Shown here in pieces: positions 54,768 to 63,067 of a stretch of DNA of 64,000 nucleotides. The notes beneath the pieces are model-generated. The model was not told the DNA's origin. It saw nothing but the letters and a program-made list of their open reading frames with translations, and did no database searches. How positions within the stretch are numbered: position 1 is the stretch's first letter; each line of letters opens with the position of its first letter. Both the position numbers and the translations under genes were made by a program. This DNA comes from a virus. The stretch lies in IMG/VR virus record IMGVR_UViG_3300032287_003622, positions 62,001 through 126,000 of that record; one strand, written 5' to 3'.

Positions 54768-56375
54768 TTATATCAGCGTAGAAGAATTTGGATTAAAAAC
54801 TGTGGTTCCCACACTGGCCAATGAGCCACTGTTTAATGATGACAAATTAGAAAATGCCCCCTGGGCTCTTCCCTGCAAATCTTTTAAAACATTTTGTGCT
54901 TTGGCTATGTCCAAAGCAGCACCGAGGCTGGCAGAATCCGGCAACTTGGGCTCAAAACTGGGCACAGGAATTTTGTTGCTGCCAAAAACTTTGATCATGG
55001 CCACGTCTACTGTGGCGCGATTCACAGTGTTTGAAAAACCTGCGGCTTTTTGCACCGATGCTACCAAACTGTCGCCAACCCCACCAAAAAGATTGGTCAC
55101 ATTGAAACTTCCCAATTGTCCAGTCAATGAACCCAGCTGAGCCTGGGCCTGTCCCAACAAGGCTGTGGCCTGTCCCTGTAGTTGTCCGGCCAAGGCTGTG
55201 ACCTGGCCAGTTACTGCTGATTGCGCCTGACCCAGTAAATTGCTGACGCTGGGCAGATTTGAAGTTAAATTGCTTAGACTGAGGTTTGACAAATTACTTA
55301 GACCATTGGTCAAAGTGCTGGCGGCACCGGATGCAAATTGGCTGACTTTGCCAAGACTGTTCATGGCTGTCTGCACCGACGCAAGACTGGGTGTAATTCC
55401 TGAGGTCAAGTTGCCTAGTCCCGGCAATCCTGAAAACACTTGAGAAGACAAACCTTTGATATTGACCAGATTTGTTGTAAGATTGGTCAGTCCTGGCAAA
55501 CCCTGTGCCCATTGGGCTGTGAGTTGGGTGCCAAATCTACTGGCATTGTTGACCAAGGCTGCTATTTGACCATTAACATTGTTGGTCAAAGTAGATGTGA
55601 TAGCATTGACTGGCTGATTGGACCCCATGAATATCTGTCCATTCACAGCGGCGATACTTTGTGCCGCAGGAGTTGTTATTACTCCAGTTGCTTGCAAGCT
55701 GTCATAGCCATTGACCATGAGGGTGCTCTGAGCAGTATTTTGAGCCGTTGGGTTGATGAGGAATTGGTCAGCGGTGTTGATTCCATCTTTGCCGGTCCAG
55801 ATACCTGGTGCTTTCAAAACATCAACCAAGTTGTTAGATCCTGATTTCAGAAACTGTTGCCAAGTTCCGGGTTTGACATATCCTGACATTTCCAACTGTT
55901 GACAACTCAGACCATATTGTCCTACTCCTTTTTCATTGGTAATGACCGTGGCCGGCTGATCCACGGTGTTAGCTACCTGTGCCATGAGAGCCTGAGTTTG
56001 ATTACTGGTCAATGACCCAATGGCCGGAGGTGTAAATCCTGTGGAAGTAATGGAGGCTATGTCGGCTTGGTCAATGGGATTCTGCAACGGCACATCAACC
56101 AAAGGTGGCACACTGGCCACAGTTGGCAGGCCATTTATTATGGCCAATATAACAGTGTCGTCTACACCTGCTGTGCCTCGGTCCAAGCGACTCAACTCAA
56201 ATTTGACCAAGGAAGATCTTGCTCCGGATATACTTTGTCCTGGCACAAATCCTACCAAAGCACCAGCAGCAACCTGACTGTAAAATATCTGATCTGCCTG
56301 CTCTTGAGTAGTTCCTGTAGGAGTTTGCATGGTAAATTTTGCGCCGGAAGGAAGAGTATATTTGAACTGGCTCAT
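54768..56375 (-). CDS. tail/baseplate-associated protein with low-complexity helical region, 535 aa
   Basis: The N-terminal ~50 residues (YTLPSGAKFTMQTPTGTTQE, then QADQIFYSQVAAGALVGFVP) are followed by a region with GVGQYGLSCQQLEMSGYVKP, GTWQQFLKS and APGIWTGKDGI. That region looks like a small helical module sometimes linked to peptidoglycan-active or hub-associated phage proteins. Residues ~285-430 are very rich in Leu, Asn, Ser, Gly and Gln with heptad-like spacing (SNLSLSNLTSNLPSVSNLLG), suggesting an elongated helical or spike-stabilising segment. It lies between the spike and gp25 genes, so baseplate hub is the likely site. Exact role unknown. Confidence 0.7.
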   Translation of the reverse strand: MSQFKYTLPSGAKFTMQTPTGTTQEQADQIFYSQVAAGALVGFVPGQSISGARSSLVKFELSRLDRGTAGVDDTVILAIINGLPTVASVPPLVDVPLQNPIDQADIASITSTGFTPPAIGSLTSNQTQALMAQVANTVDQPATVITNEKGVGQYGLSCQQLEMSGYVKPGTWQQFLKSGSNNLVDVLKAPGIWTGKDGINTADQFLINPTAQNTAQSTLMVNGYDSLQATGVITTPAAQSIAAVNGQIFMGSNQPVNAITSTLTNNVNGQIAALVNNASRFGTQLTAQWAQGLPGLTNLTTNLVNIKGLSSQVFSGLPGLGNLTSGITPSLASVQTAMNSLGKVSQFASGAASTLTNGLSNLSNLSLSNLTSNLPSVSNLLGQAQSAVTGQVTALAGQLQGQATALLGQAQAQLGSLTGQLGSFNVTNLFGGVGDSLVASVQKAAGFSNTVNRATVDVAMIKVFGSNKIPVPSFEPKLPDSASLGAALDIAKAQNVLKDLQGRAQGAFSNLSSLNSGSLASVGTTVFNPNSSTLI

Positions 56376-56384
56376 GTTATTTTG

Positions 56385-58259
56385 TTAACCGTTGTATCCT
56401 ACAGATGCGCCTAATCTGGCATTCATGGCTTTGAAGGCTTCCAAGGCAGCCACCGCACGGGGGTCATCACGACCAAACTCTGCTACCAGCTTTTCATATT
56501 CATTCTGTTTGGCTTCTATATCATTGATTAAAACTCGCTGTGCAGCCCGGTCAAGCGTGGCGGAACTAGCTGTTGCGGGCGACACTGCACCGTTGGTAAA
56601 ACCCAACCCAGACGGCAAGGCATTGGTTATGGCCCCGGCTCCGGGTATGCTGGACAATGCGCCGGTGATGGCTCCTGCCCCGGGAATGCCAGACAAGCTA
56701 GGCAAGCCAGGTATGCTGGGTAAACCAGTAGGCAAGCTGGGTGCAGTGGCCGTTATGGTTACATTTTCGGGCACTTCGGGAGCATCAGGTGGCGGTGTCG
56801 GTGTGGCATCAGACAATTTGACTGATGTAGACACGCCTTGATTGTGATAAGGATAAGGTTCATGTGTGGGTGCTCGAGTCACTATGCTTTCGGTTGTTGC
56901 TGGAGTGGCCAACCAACCCACACTGGCATTGAATTCAACTTTGGGGTGCAGATACTTGGTAAGACCCGGTGGTGTTTCTACATCAATACGCGGACCGCCA
57001 TTGAGCTGTATTTGTCCGCTGTTGAAACTGAGACTGCTGTCAGCTGCCCAGCTGCCCAATTGACTGGTGATGGCCAGTGTGCCAGGAGTTTTTATGCCTA
57101 CACTGTTTTGGCTGAACAAAGTCAGCTTGCCTTTGTTTGACAAGCTCATGTCGCTGTCGCTTTGCAAAATTGTGCCTTTGATACTTTTGGTATTGATCTT
57201 GCCTCCAGCATACATGTTGATGTCTTCATCGGCATGTAGATTGATAGTTCCTTGAGTGCGTATGTTTACACTGTTAGTGGTGTAAACATCCAAGGTTCCT
57301 TCCTGGCCCAACTCAATCCAGGATTGTCCGTTGGCATGACAGATATAAAAGCAATTGCCGTCATCACTCATGGTTATCTGATGACCCTTACTGGTGCGTA
57401 TTCTTATTAGATTATCATTGCCATTGAGATCACCGTCGTCCATGACCAAGCTGTGTCCGCCACGGCGAGCTATTACTGTGGCTGCTGAGGCCGGACGTGA
57501 GGCCAAAGACTGTGGATTTATGTCTTCTTCGGCCTCGTTGGCTCCGCCAACATTTTGATAAATGGCTCGACCCGGTGTGCTGATACCATAACATCCACTG
57601 GGACTTTCTCTTTGACTAGTGCTGCCAATGGTGCCACGTATGTCATCATTGATAAGACCTTGTTGAAACAGGATACCGGCCACATAACTATGAACAGGCT
57701 TGGGTTGATCAAAATATTTAGGATTGTCAGCTATGTTAGGATTGCGGGCATTTATCTCAGTGACTGGCAGTTTTTCAGCCGAAGCAAAATAGCTGGCCTG
57801 TGTTTTGTTCTGTGTGACAGCCTCTGATTTTTTTACCGATCCAACGGCTGGAATCATGTGTGTGATTCCTTGCTCGGGTATGCATCCTATGTAGTAGCCT
57901 TGATTGGGATCGCCACCAACAAAAAAACACAGCACCTGCACACCTATGTCTGGTGGAGTGAACCACATGCCGTAGCTTTGAGGATTACCCTGTTCAAAGG
58001 CCCCGGTCCCGGCACTTTTTCCAGCGGGTGTGGCTCCGTAAAATGGTGGGCAGTAATTGACTGTGCGCCACAGGCTAGAGTCTTTTGGATTGGGTCCACC
58101 AAACTGTTCGATGTATACCTGTAGACGTCCGGATCTGGTGGGGTCTACATTGTTGGTAACTGTTCCTACGAATGGCCCAAATTCTGTGGGCATGCCTCCA
58201 CGATCAAACTTGTAATTGGTAGGTTGTCCGCGATTGCGTCCTAGATTTTCTCCGGCCAT
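56385..58259 (-). CDS. gp5: baseplate central spike, gp5/VgrG-like, no lysozyme domain
   Basis: The 624-aa protein begins with an OB-fold region typical of gp5 (PTRSGRLQVYIEQFGGPNP, GMWFTPPDIGVQVLCFFVGG, DPNQGYYIGCIPEQG). It then has a needle of beta-helix repeats of the gp5/VgrG kind (IRIRTSKGHQITMSDDGNCF, YTTNSVNIRTQGTINLHADE, DINMYAGGKINTKS, KLTLFSQNSVGIKTPGTLAI). The lysozyme domain found in T4 gp5 is absent. The C-terminus is Pro/Gly-rich (PSLPTGLPSIPGLPSLSG) with a final helix. The spike pierces the outer envelope during injection. It overlaps the upstream gene by 1 nt. Confidence 0.88.
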   Translation of the reverse strand: MAGENLGRNRGQPTNYKFDRGGMPTEFGPFVGTVTNNVDPTRSGRLQVYIEQFGGPNPKDSSLWRTVNYCPPFYGATPAGKSAGTGAFEQGNPQSYGMWFTPPDIGVQVLCFFVGGDPNQGYYIGCIPEQGITHMIPAVGSVKKSEAVTQNKTQASYFASAEKLPVTEINARNPNIADNPKYFDQPKPVHSYVAGILFQQGLINDDIRGTIGSTSQRESPSGCYGISTPGRAIYQNVGGANEAEEDINPQSLASRPASAATVIARRGGHSLVMDDGDLNGNDNLIRIRTSKGHQITMSDDGNCFYICHANGQSWIELGQEGTLDVYTTNSVNIRTQGTINLHADEDINMYAGGKINTKSIKGTILQSDSDMSLSNKGKLTLFSQNSVGIKTPGTLAITSQLGSWAADSSLSFNSGQIQLNGGPRIDVETPPGLTKYLHPKVEFNASVGWLATPATTESIVTRAPTHEPYPYHNQGVSTSVKLSDATPTPPPDAPEVPENVTITATAPSLPTGLPSIPGLPSLSGIPGAGAITGALSSIPGAGAITNALPSGLGFTNGAVSPATASSATLDRAAQRVLINDIEAKQNEYEKLVAEFGRDDPRAVAALEAFKAMNARLGASVGYNG

Positions 58260-59893
58260 TATGCATCATCCCTTGCAATTATTTGAGGTGCTTCGTTGGT
58301 TGTTCCGCCATCGGTGCCGGCCAATCCTGCGGCATAATCAATGTCACCGGTAGAGGTAGGATCTTCGGGTGGTGGTGCTGGCTGTGGTTCGGGATACTCA
58401 AAACCTATGTTGGCATCATCAATGCGACTGGGTTCAAAACCTATGTTGGCATCGGCCACCCTGCTGGGTTCATTTTCAAAACCAACATTGGCATCCTCTA
58501 CACGACTGGGCAAACGAGATCCTGTAGCAGTGCTGGTCGGTGTTGGACGACCCTGTGCTGTCTGGGAAGGATTTACAGAATTGCTCAATGGCAGAAGACT
58601 GCCTACCAGTTCTTGTGTGAACTGACCTTTGCTGAAAACATTTTTACAGCTCTTGGATATAAATGCAAACGTTTCCTGGGGAGCTCCGGATCCTGAATTT
58701 GTGTTCATAATACCTGTGTTGAAATCATAGTCAGTGGGTCGATTAAAACTCACTGTGAATGTCACTTCTTGACTGTCATAATTTATGCTGCCATCGGCAT
58801 TGAAAGGCTTGAATTCAAAACTGCGTGCATTGACGCCAAAAGCCACTTCGCCTTGTTGCAACCAGGCCGGATCGCCCACAATGCGCAACCTTACTTCGCT
58901 GAAATCACTCACACTGTAGAGAAAAGATGCAGCGTTGTCGGCTGGCTCATTGATGTAGTTGGGTTGTCCTTGTCCTCTCTGTTCACTGGTAGCCATGTGG
59001 AACTGTTTGAACTGATCTCTTCCTTTGGGGGGAGGAACTGCCAAGGCACTGGCGTTACCACTCAGTGTGACATAATAGGCCTGATTGTATTCTTGTTCAT
59101 AGTGCAATATGGCATTGTTCAAACCGGTGAACCAATAGTTATAGGCCTTGTGAGCGCCACGATAGTTGCTGTTGGGAAAATAAGGACTGGCCATCTGGTT
59201 GATAGAATATGGCGAGATCACAAAAGTCATGCGATAGGCATGATCTCTGCGTTTGTTATCATAGGCCAATTGTTTGGCATTGACACTGATCTTGTACCAA
59301 GCAGTGACCCCGCTGTTGGCCTTGGCATTCTTGGTTTGTTGACCGTCCTCATCAAAATTTACTTTTTGCTGATCTGTAATATATTTGCTGCTACGCATGA
59401 CCTGATCTATGAACTGCACTATCTGCGTGCCGGCCAACACCTGCCAGATCTGGCTGTTTTTGTTGACAGAATCAGTATTTTGATCCAGTTTGGCAGCCGC
59501 TGTGTTGACATTTTTTGGTGCAGTGTTTCTATAGATAACAGGGCCGGGCTTGACAACTTCTGAGGCTCCTATGGATGCCGGGGCAAATTCTATGGCATAT
59601 TCGTCGGCCACTGCATAAGTGCCACGTTTGACCAAATCTTTTTGGTATTGATTTAAGGCCTCGCATAGGCCAGTGAAAATATTGTTGTTGCCTTTGCTAG
59701 GGGCATCAGGAGCCTTGGGAGCGGCCGAGCCCGGATTGGCGATTTGGTCAAACAATTTGTTTTTGACTGCTATTGTGCCGGGCGTGTCGCCACCGTAAAT
59801 TCTCACAGCACCACGACCGGTATTGCCGGCGGCATCCAAAGCAGCTTGAACTTGATTTTGTTGTTGAATACGAGATTTTGATATTCCAGGCAT
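58259..59893 (-). CDS. baseplate hub-region structural protein, 544 aa
   Basis: Residues ~100-400 include YAIEFAPASIGASEVVKPGP, MTFVISPYSINQMASPYFPN, YNYWFTGLNNAILHYEQEYN and ARSFEFKPFNADG, a layout seen in hub-type proteins of T4-like aquatic phages. The tail is a Pro/Ser/Asp-rich linker with three DANxGFE repeats (separate entry). It sits directly upstream of the spike gene, so it probably belongs to the hub that holds the spike, the place of gp27 in T4. Assignment by position and layout, not by a named motif. Confidence 0.7.
   Translation of the reverse strand: MPGISKSRIQQQNQVQAALDAAGNTGRGAVRIYGGDTPGTIAVKNKLFDQIANPGSAAPKAPDAPSKGNNNIFTGLCEALNQYQKDLVKRGTYAVADEYAIEFAPASIGASEVVKPGPVIYRNTAPKNVNTAAAKLDQNTDSVNKNSQIWQVLAGTQIVQFIDQVMRSSKYITDQQKVNFDEDGQQTKNAKANSGVTAWYKISVNAKQLAYDNKRRDHAYRMTFVISPYSINQMASPYFPNSNYRGAHKAYNYWFTGLNNAILHYEQEYNQAYYVTLSGNASALAVPPPKGRDQFKQFHMATSEQRGQGQPNYINEPADNAASFLYSVSDFSEVRLRIVGDPAWLQQGEVAFGVNARSFEFKPFNADGSINYDSQEVTFTVSFNRPTDYDFNTGIMNTNSGSGAPQETFAFISKSCKNVFSKGQFTQELVGSLLPLSNSVNPSQTAQGRPTPTSTATGSRLPSRVEDANVGFENEPSRVADANIGFEPSRIDDANIGFEYPEPQPAPPPEDPTSTGDIDYAAGLAGTDGGTTNEAPQIIARDDA
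58399..58510 (-). repeat. three tandem DANxGFE repeats in the hub protein tail
   Basis: The C-terminal tail contains three copies of (P)SR(V/I)xDAN(V/I)GFE: RVEDANVGFE, RVADANIGFE and RIDDANIGFE, about 12-15 residues apart. The nucleotide copies are also similar, which fits recent tandem duplication. A flexible linker or protein-binding repeat is likely. Confidence 0.8.
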
Positions 59894-59902
59894 GATTTCT
59901 CT

Positions 59903-61210
59903 CTATGGTGCCACTATTGAAAAAGGACTTTCGGTCTCGCCTGTGAAGTTACCCAAGGCATCTACTCCGGCACTGGCACGGATATCATTGACTGTGGCCC
60001 CAGGATTGGTTGGAGTAAAGATCTGGGCCGGACTGGGAGATTCTGTGCGAGCACCCGACTCTTGTTGAACAGCAGGGGCTCCTGCAGCACTGCCTTGTAG
60101 AATCTGTGCCACGGTCTGACCAGAAAATTGGAAGGCAAATGGTATGGTGCCTCTGGCTTGACTGGTGCCTGTGGAGTAAGGCACTGGTTTTCCAACAATG
60201 TTATATTCGATCTGATTGGCCACAGTCCTGAAAGTTAGATTCTCTATAAGGAAAGGATAATATTTTTTGATTACTGCTTGACTGGTCGATCCAGAAACAC
60301 CGCCGCGTGCAGGAGCCACTAAATTGCCTTGACTGTCGTAACCGTAGAATTCTATGGTCAGACAATACTGCGCGGCTCCATAATTGGGGGCCTGACTGGT
60401 CTGATTTGCTGTAGTATTGGCGGTGGTTGTGGCCTGAGCACCACTGCCTGCTGTGGGGTTTTTGTAGGCTGTTTGCAAAGCACTGTAAAGATTTTGTATC
60501 AAAGTCAACCCATTGGGTTCCACAACTTTGAATCTTATTTCTGTGGCATTGTTGCTCATGTTGGTGCCTTTGCCCATGAGCACGGTTTCTATTTCCAAAT
60601 CATCTAGATAGTAGTCATAGGGAAAATATTGATTGCGGCCGCCGGTAGGTGCCCCTCCGCTTTGCATGAGCAGGCTCCAATTGCCAGTGCCGGGCGCTGG
60701 CGCAAGTCCTGTGGTAAGATTGTTGTATTGATCCGGGGTCAACAACCACCAAGAAATAGCGTAGGTATAACTGGCATACTGATCCAGCACATTTGGCTGA
60801 GGTGTTATAGGTTGGTTGGCAAAGGTCTGATTGATGACCTGCTGGTTGCTGGTGCTGGATCTGGGTGGAGTATCATCATTGCCTCGGGCTCCGTAAGGAT
60901 CAGATGAGGTTCCGGCACCTACTCCAGATGAGGTAGGAGCTTTAGGAGTTTGAACAGGTGCATCTTCTTGTGCACCGGCTTGTGCAGGACCGCCCAAGAT
61001 TTGTGTTGGTTCGGCTAATTCTGTAGTGGCTTGGGTCTGCTCGATTGTGCCTGTTTTGGGATTTGTTGCCTCATAGGCTTGTTGTTGTTCTGGAGTAGGT
61101 GCGGCCGCAAGATCCAGAATTTGACCTGTGCTTGGATCATCGTAGTAGTATCCGCCCGACGGCGACGGCCCTACATAACGATAAAATGACGGGAATTCTC
61201 CTTGTGCCAT
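59903..61210 (-). CDS. baseplate hub-region structural protein, 435 aa
   Basis: The N-terminal ~130 residues are Gln/Thr/Pro-rich (a disordered linker). From ~145 the body has YTYAISWWLLTPDQYNNLTT, DLEIETVLMGKGTNMSNNA, TEIRFKVVEPNGLTLIQNLY and CLTIEFYGYDSQG. Its C-terminus is again low-complexity, with NPGATVNDIRASAG. This core recurs in T4-like aquatic phages next to the 544-aa hub protein, and the two are probably partners in the baseplate hub. It ends 9 nt before the 544-aa gene. Exact T4 equivalent not certain. Confidence 0.7.
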   Translation of the reverse strand: MAQGEFPSFYRYVGPSPSGGYYYDDPSTGQILDLAAAPTPEQQQAYEATNPKTGTIEQTQATTELAEPTQILGGPAQAGAQEDAPVQTPKAPTSSGVGAGTSSDPYGARGNDDTPPRSSTSNQQVINQTFANQPITPQPNVLDQYASYTYAISWWLLTPDQYNNLTTGLAPAPGTGNWSLLMQSGGAPTGGRNQYFPYDYYLDDLEIETVLMGKGTNMSNNATEIRFKVVEPNGLTLIQNLYSALQTAYKNPTAGSGAQATTTANTTANQTSQAPNYGAAQYCLTIEFYGYDSQGNLVAPARGGVSGSTSQAVIKKYYPFLIENLTFRTVANQIEYNIVGKPVPYSTGTSQARGTIPFAFQFSGQTVAQILQGSAAGAPAVQQESGARTESPSPAQIFTPTNPGATVNDIRASAGVDALGNFTGETESPFSIVAP

Positions 61211-61211
61211 G

Positions 61212-61514
61212 CTAGAATCCCAACACTGATTTGAGAGTGCTCAATCTAGGCAGGTATATCACTGTTCCTGCTTCAAAATCCATGGGTGGTTCAGTCAAAG
61301 TATTGGGGTTGCGTTGATAAAACACCCACCACAAGCCGGCATCCCCATAAAGGTCAAAGGCCAATAGATCGGGTCGGTATTGAAAAGTGGTATTGATCGT
61401 AAACAAGATGTCGTCGGCTGACTTGGGTATAGGCCGATTGTTCATGACATCCAAAAAGAATTGGCTGTAACCTGTAGTAAAATAAGGACTCGTCGCGCTG
61501 TAATTGCCGGCCAT
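61212..61514 (-). CDS. gp53: baseplate wedge protein, T4 gp53-like
   Basis: The 100-aa protein contains TFQYRPDLLAFDLYGDAGLWWVFY, RNPNTLTEPPMDFEAGTVIYLP, the LysM-like pattern of gp53 and related wedge proteins (Leu-Tyr-Gly-Asp ... Leu-Trp-Trp-Val ... Gly-x-x-Ile-Tyr-Leu-Pro). In T4, gp53 binds wedges to the hub. Overlaps the upstream gene by 1 nt and abuts the 435-aa gene. Confidence 0.85.
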   Translation of the reverse strand: MAGNYSATSPYFTTGYSQFFLDVMNNRPIPKSADDILFTINTTFQYRPDLLAFDLYGDAGLWWVFYQRNPNTLTEPPMDFEAGTVIYLPRLSTLKSVLGF

Positions 61515-62956
61515 TACCAGAATCCTCCTTTCAACAAGTTACCGTTGGCAAAGTTCTTGAGACTGAACTGTTTGCTTACCTGGCTTCGGCTCTGCACCGG
61601 CAACAATGTCAGTTGCATGTCGATTTTGGTGGGCACGTAGGTAGGATTATTTAATAAACTTCGCAATGGGGCAGCCACTTCGTTTTCGGCTCCGCGTGGC
61701 AAGAAAGCAGCTGCCAATCGCGTGACTGTTGGACTGACAGCATTGAGTGTGGTGGAATAAAGATTTTGCAAAGGTTGTAGATTCAAGCCCAGATTGTTGG
61801 GGCTTCCAGAACTTATATAATCAACATCAGCAGGCAGGGTATAATTGAATTGCGTTACCAAGCAAGGATGATTGCTGAATTGATAATCTCCTAGGCCACT
61901 GAAAAAAACCAAGGGTGGCGGACTGCCGCGTTGCGCATCTTGGCCATAAAACATCTTGGTCACACTGCGGAAAAAGTGTATGACTGCCAGCACATAGGCC
62001 GCATCTGCTGTGCTCTGCGCTGTGAATGGAGCATTGATTGTGACCTGATCAGTATAACTGTTTTGATAGAAATATCCTCGATAGTTGCTGTGTGTAAGAT
62101 CGTAAGGATTGTAATTGGCCTTGTAGGCTGTGCTTATGGTAGGAGTAAAAGGAAATATTACTCCATTGGTTGTTTTCAATGGTTGCAATATGCCTGCATC
62201 CGGAGCATTATACAAATAAGTAGCACCCGGTGCCAATCTCAAGGTAACACGCCAGTCGGTGTTGACTGGCATCTGTGCGAGGCTGGAATTGGTCTCTTGA
62301 TTCTGTGCCTGGATCACGCCAGTGGTCACCTCACTTTGTCTAGGAGCACCCCCGAATACCCTCTCTGCCTCAAACAACTGTGCGTCTGTTATGCCAACTT
62401 CAATGTCAGGTTCGCCCTGGCTGACACCATTGGCCGCTGCCAAGGCATCCAAATCCTCGGCCGAATACTTGATATCCGAAGCTGGCACAGCGATTTCATT
62501 TTGTGAACCATAGCCGTCGGTGTTGCCAGATTCCTGGAATTCATTGGGGGTTACCTGGTCGGCCGGAATTATCTGTTCATTGGCCTGGGCGGAATCTGTT
62601 TGTTGAGCTTCAGGATCTACCTGTGGACTGACAGTGTTGTTTGTGGATGTTGTGACAGATCCGTCTGGAGAAGGCAATGTTGAGGTTTGCCCAGATTCGG
62701 CCTGTTGTGCTCGTTCCAGATTGGCCATGTCGTCATCATACTGGATCTTTAGCGTATCTGCAAATGATTGCTGACTGTTTACCAAGCGATTTTTGGCTTC
62801 AAGAAACTCAGGTGTGCCCGGTGTTAATCTACCCGCAGCTACTTCATTGTCTAACTGCTGGCGGCCGGCGGCAACTTTGTCCAGGGCGTCCTGGAGCAAG
62901 AATCTTGATTGATTCACAGCTTTGTTAGCAGACTGCACTGTAGGAGTAAATGCCAT
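61514..62956 (-). CDS. baseplate/tail-tube-associated structural protein, 480 aa
   Basis: The first gene of the late operon. The N-terminal ~100 residues are a coiled-coil-like helix (LLQDALDKVAAGRQQLDNEV). A Ser/Gln/Thr-rich linker follows to ~215. From ~235 a beta-rich core has WRVTLRLAPGATYLYN, GVIFPFTPTISTAYKANYNP, NAPFTAQSTADAAYVLAVIH and LVTQFNYTLPADVDYISSG. The end TKIDMQLTLLPVQSRSQVSK resembles tube-cap or initiator proteins (gp48/gp54 type) by layout, but that is tentative. GGAG and AGGA lie 8-12 nt before the start, and a CTAAATAT motif 17 nt before it. Confidence 0.75.
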   Translation of the reverse strand: MAFTPTVQSANKAVNQSRFLLQDALDKVAAGRQQLDNEVAAGRLTPGTPEFLEAKNRLVNSQQSFADTLKIQYDDDMANLERAQQAESGQTSTLPSPDGSVTTSTNNTVSPQVDPEAQQTDSAQANEQIIPADQVTPNEFQESGNTDGYGSQNEIAVPASDIKYSAEDLDALAAANGVSQGEPDIEVGITDAQLFEAERVFGGAPRQSEVTTGVIQAQNQETNSSLAQMPVNTDWRVTLRLAPGATYLYNAPDAGILQPLKTTNGVIFPFTPTISTAYKANYNPYDLTHSNYRGYFYQNSYTDQVTINAPFTAQSTADAAYVLAVIHFFRSVTKMFYGQDAQRGSPPPLVFFSGLGDYQFSNHPCLVTQFNYTLPADVDYISSGSPNNLGLNLQPLQNLYSTTLNAVSPTVTRLAAAFLPRGAENEVAAPLRSLLNNPTYVPTKIDMQLTLLPVQSRSQVSKQFSLKNFANGNLLKGGFW

Positions 62957-62973
62957 GTCGTTGTCCTCTCCAC

Positions 62974-62981
62974 ATATTTAG
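62974..62981 (-). promoter_or_regulatory. candidate late promoter CTAAATAT of the structural operon
   Basis: On the - strand CTAAATAT ends 17 nt before the ATG of the first baseplate gene. Same octamer and spacing as before gp6. It lies in the 111-bp divergent region with the late sigma gene. Confidence 0.65.
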
Positions 62982-63015
62982 CGGAAAAATAAACCACCTA
63001 TATTATGAATAAAGG

Positions 63016-63043
63016 TTGACAACCTGGCATTTCGTGCTACAAT
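63016..63043 (+). promoter_or_regulatory. sigma70-type promoter of the late sigma gene
   Basis: TTGACA (63016-63021, perfect) and TACAAT (63038-63043) are spaced by 16 bases. This would let host RNA polymerase make the late sigma factor before late transcription begins. Confidence 0.75.
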
Positions 63044-63048
63044 AAATA
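63041..63048 (+). promoter_or_regulatory. late-promoter-like octamer AATAAATA before the late sigma gene
   Basis: Matches TATAAATA at 7 of 8 bases, overlaps the -10 box above, and ends 19 nt before the GTG start, close to the spacing of the late motifs on the other strand. It would allow the sigma factor to raise its own expression. Confidence 0.4.
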
Positions 63049-63067
63049 ATATCTTAGGAGAATTTTA

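Noticed and set aside
58769-59563. 264-aa open frame on the + strand antisense to the hub protein
   Set aside because: No family features, and the opposite strand encodes a clearly structured protein coupled to its neighbours.
61931-62506. 191-aa + strand frame antisense to the first baseplate gene
   Set aside because: Cys/Ile-rich composition typical of a shadow frame; no ribosome site or motif.
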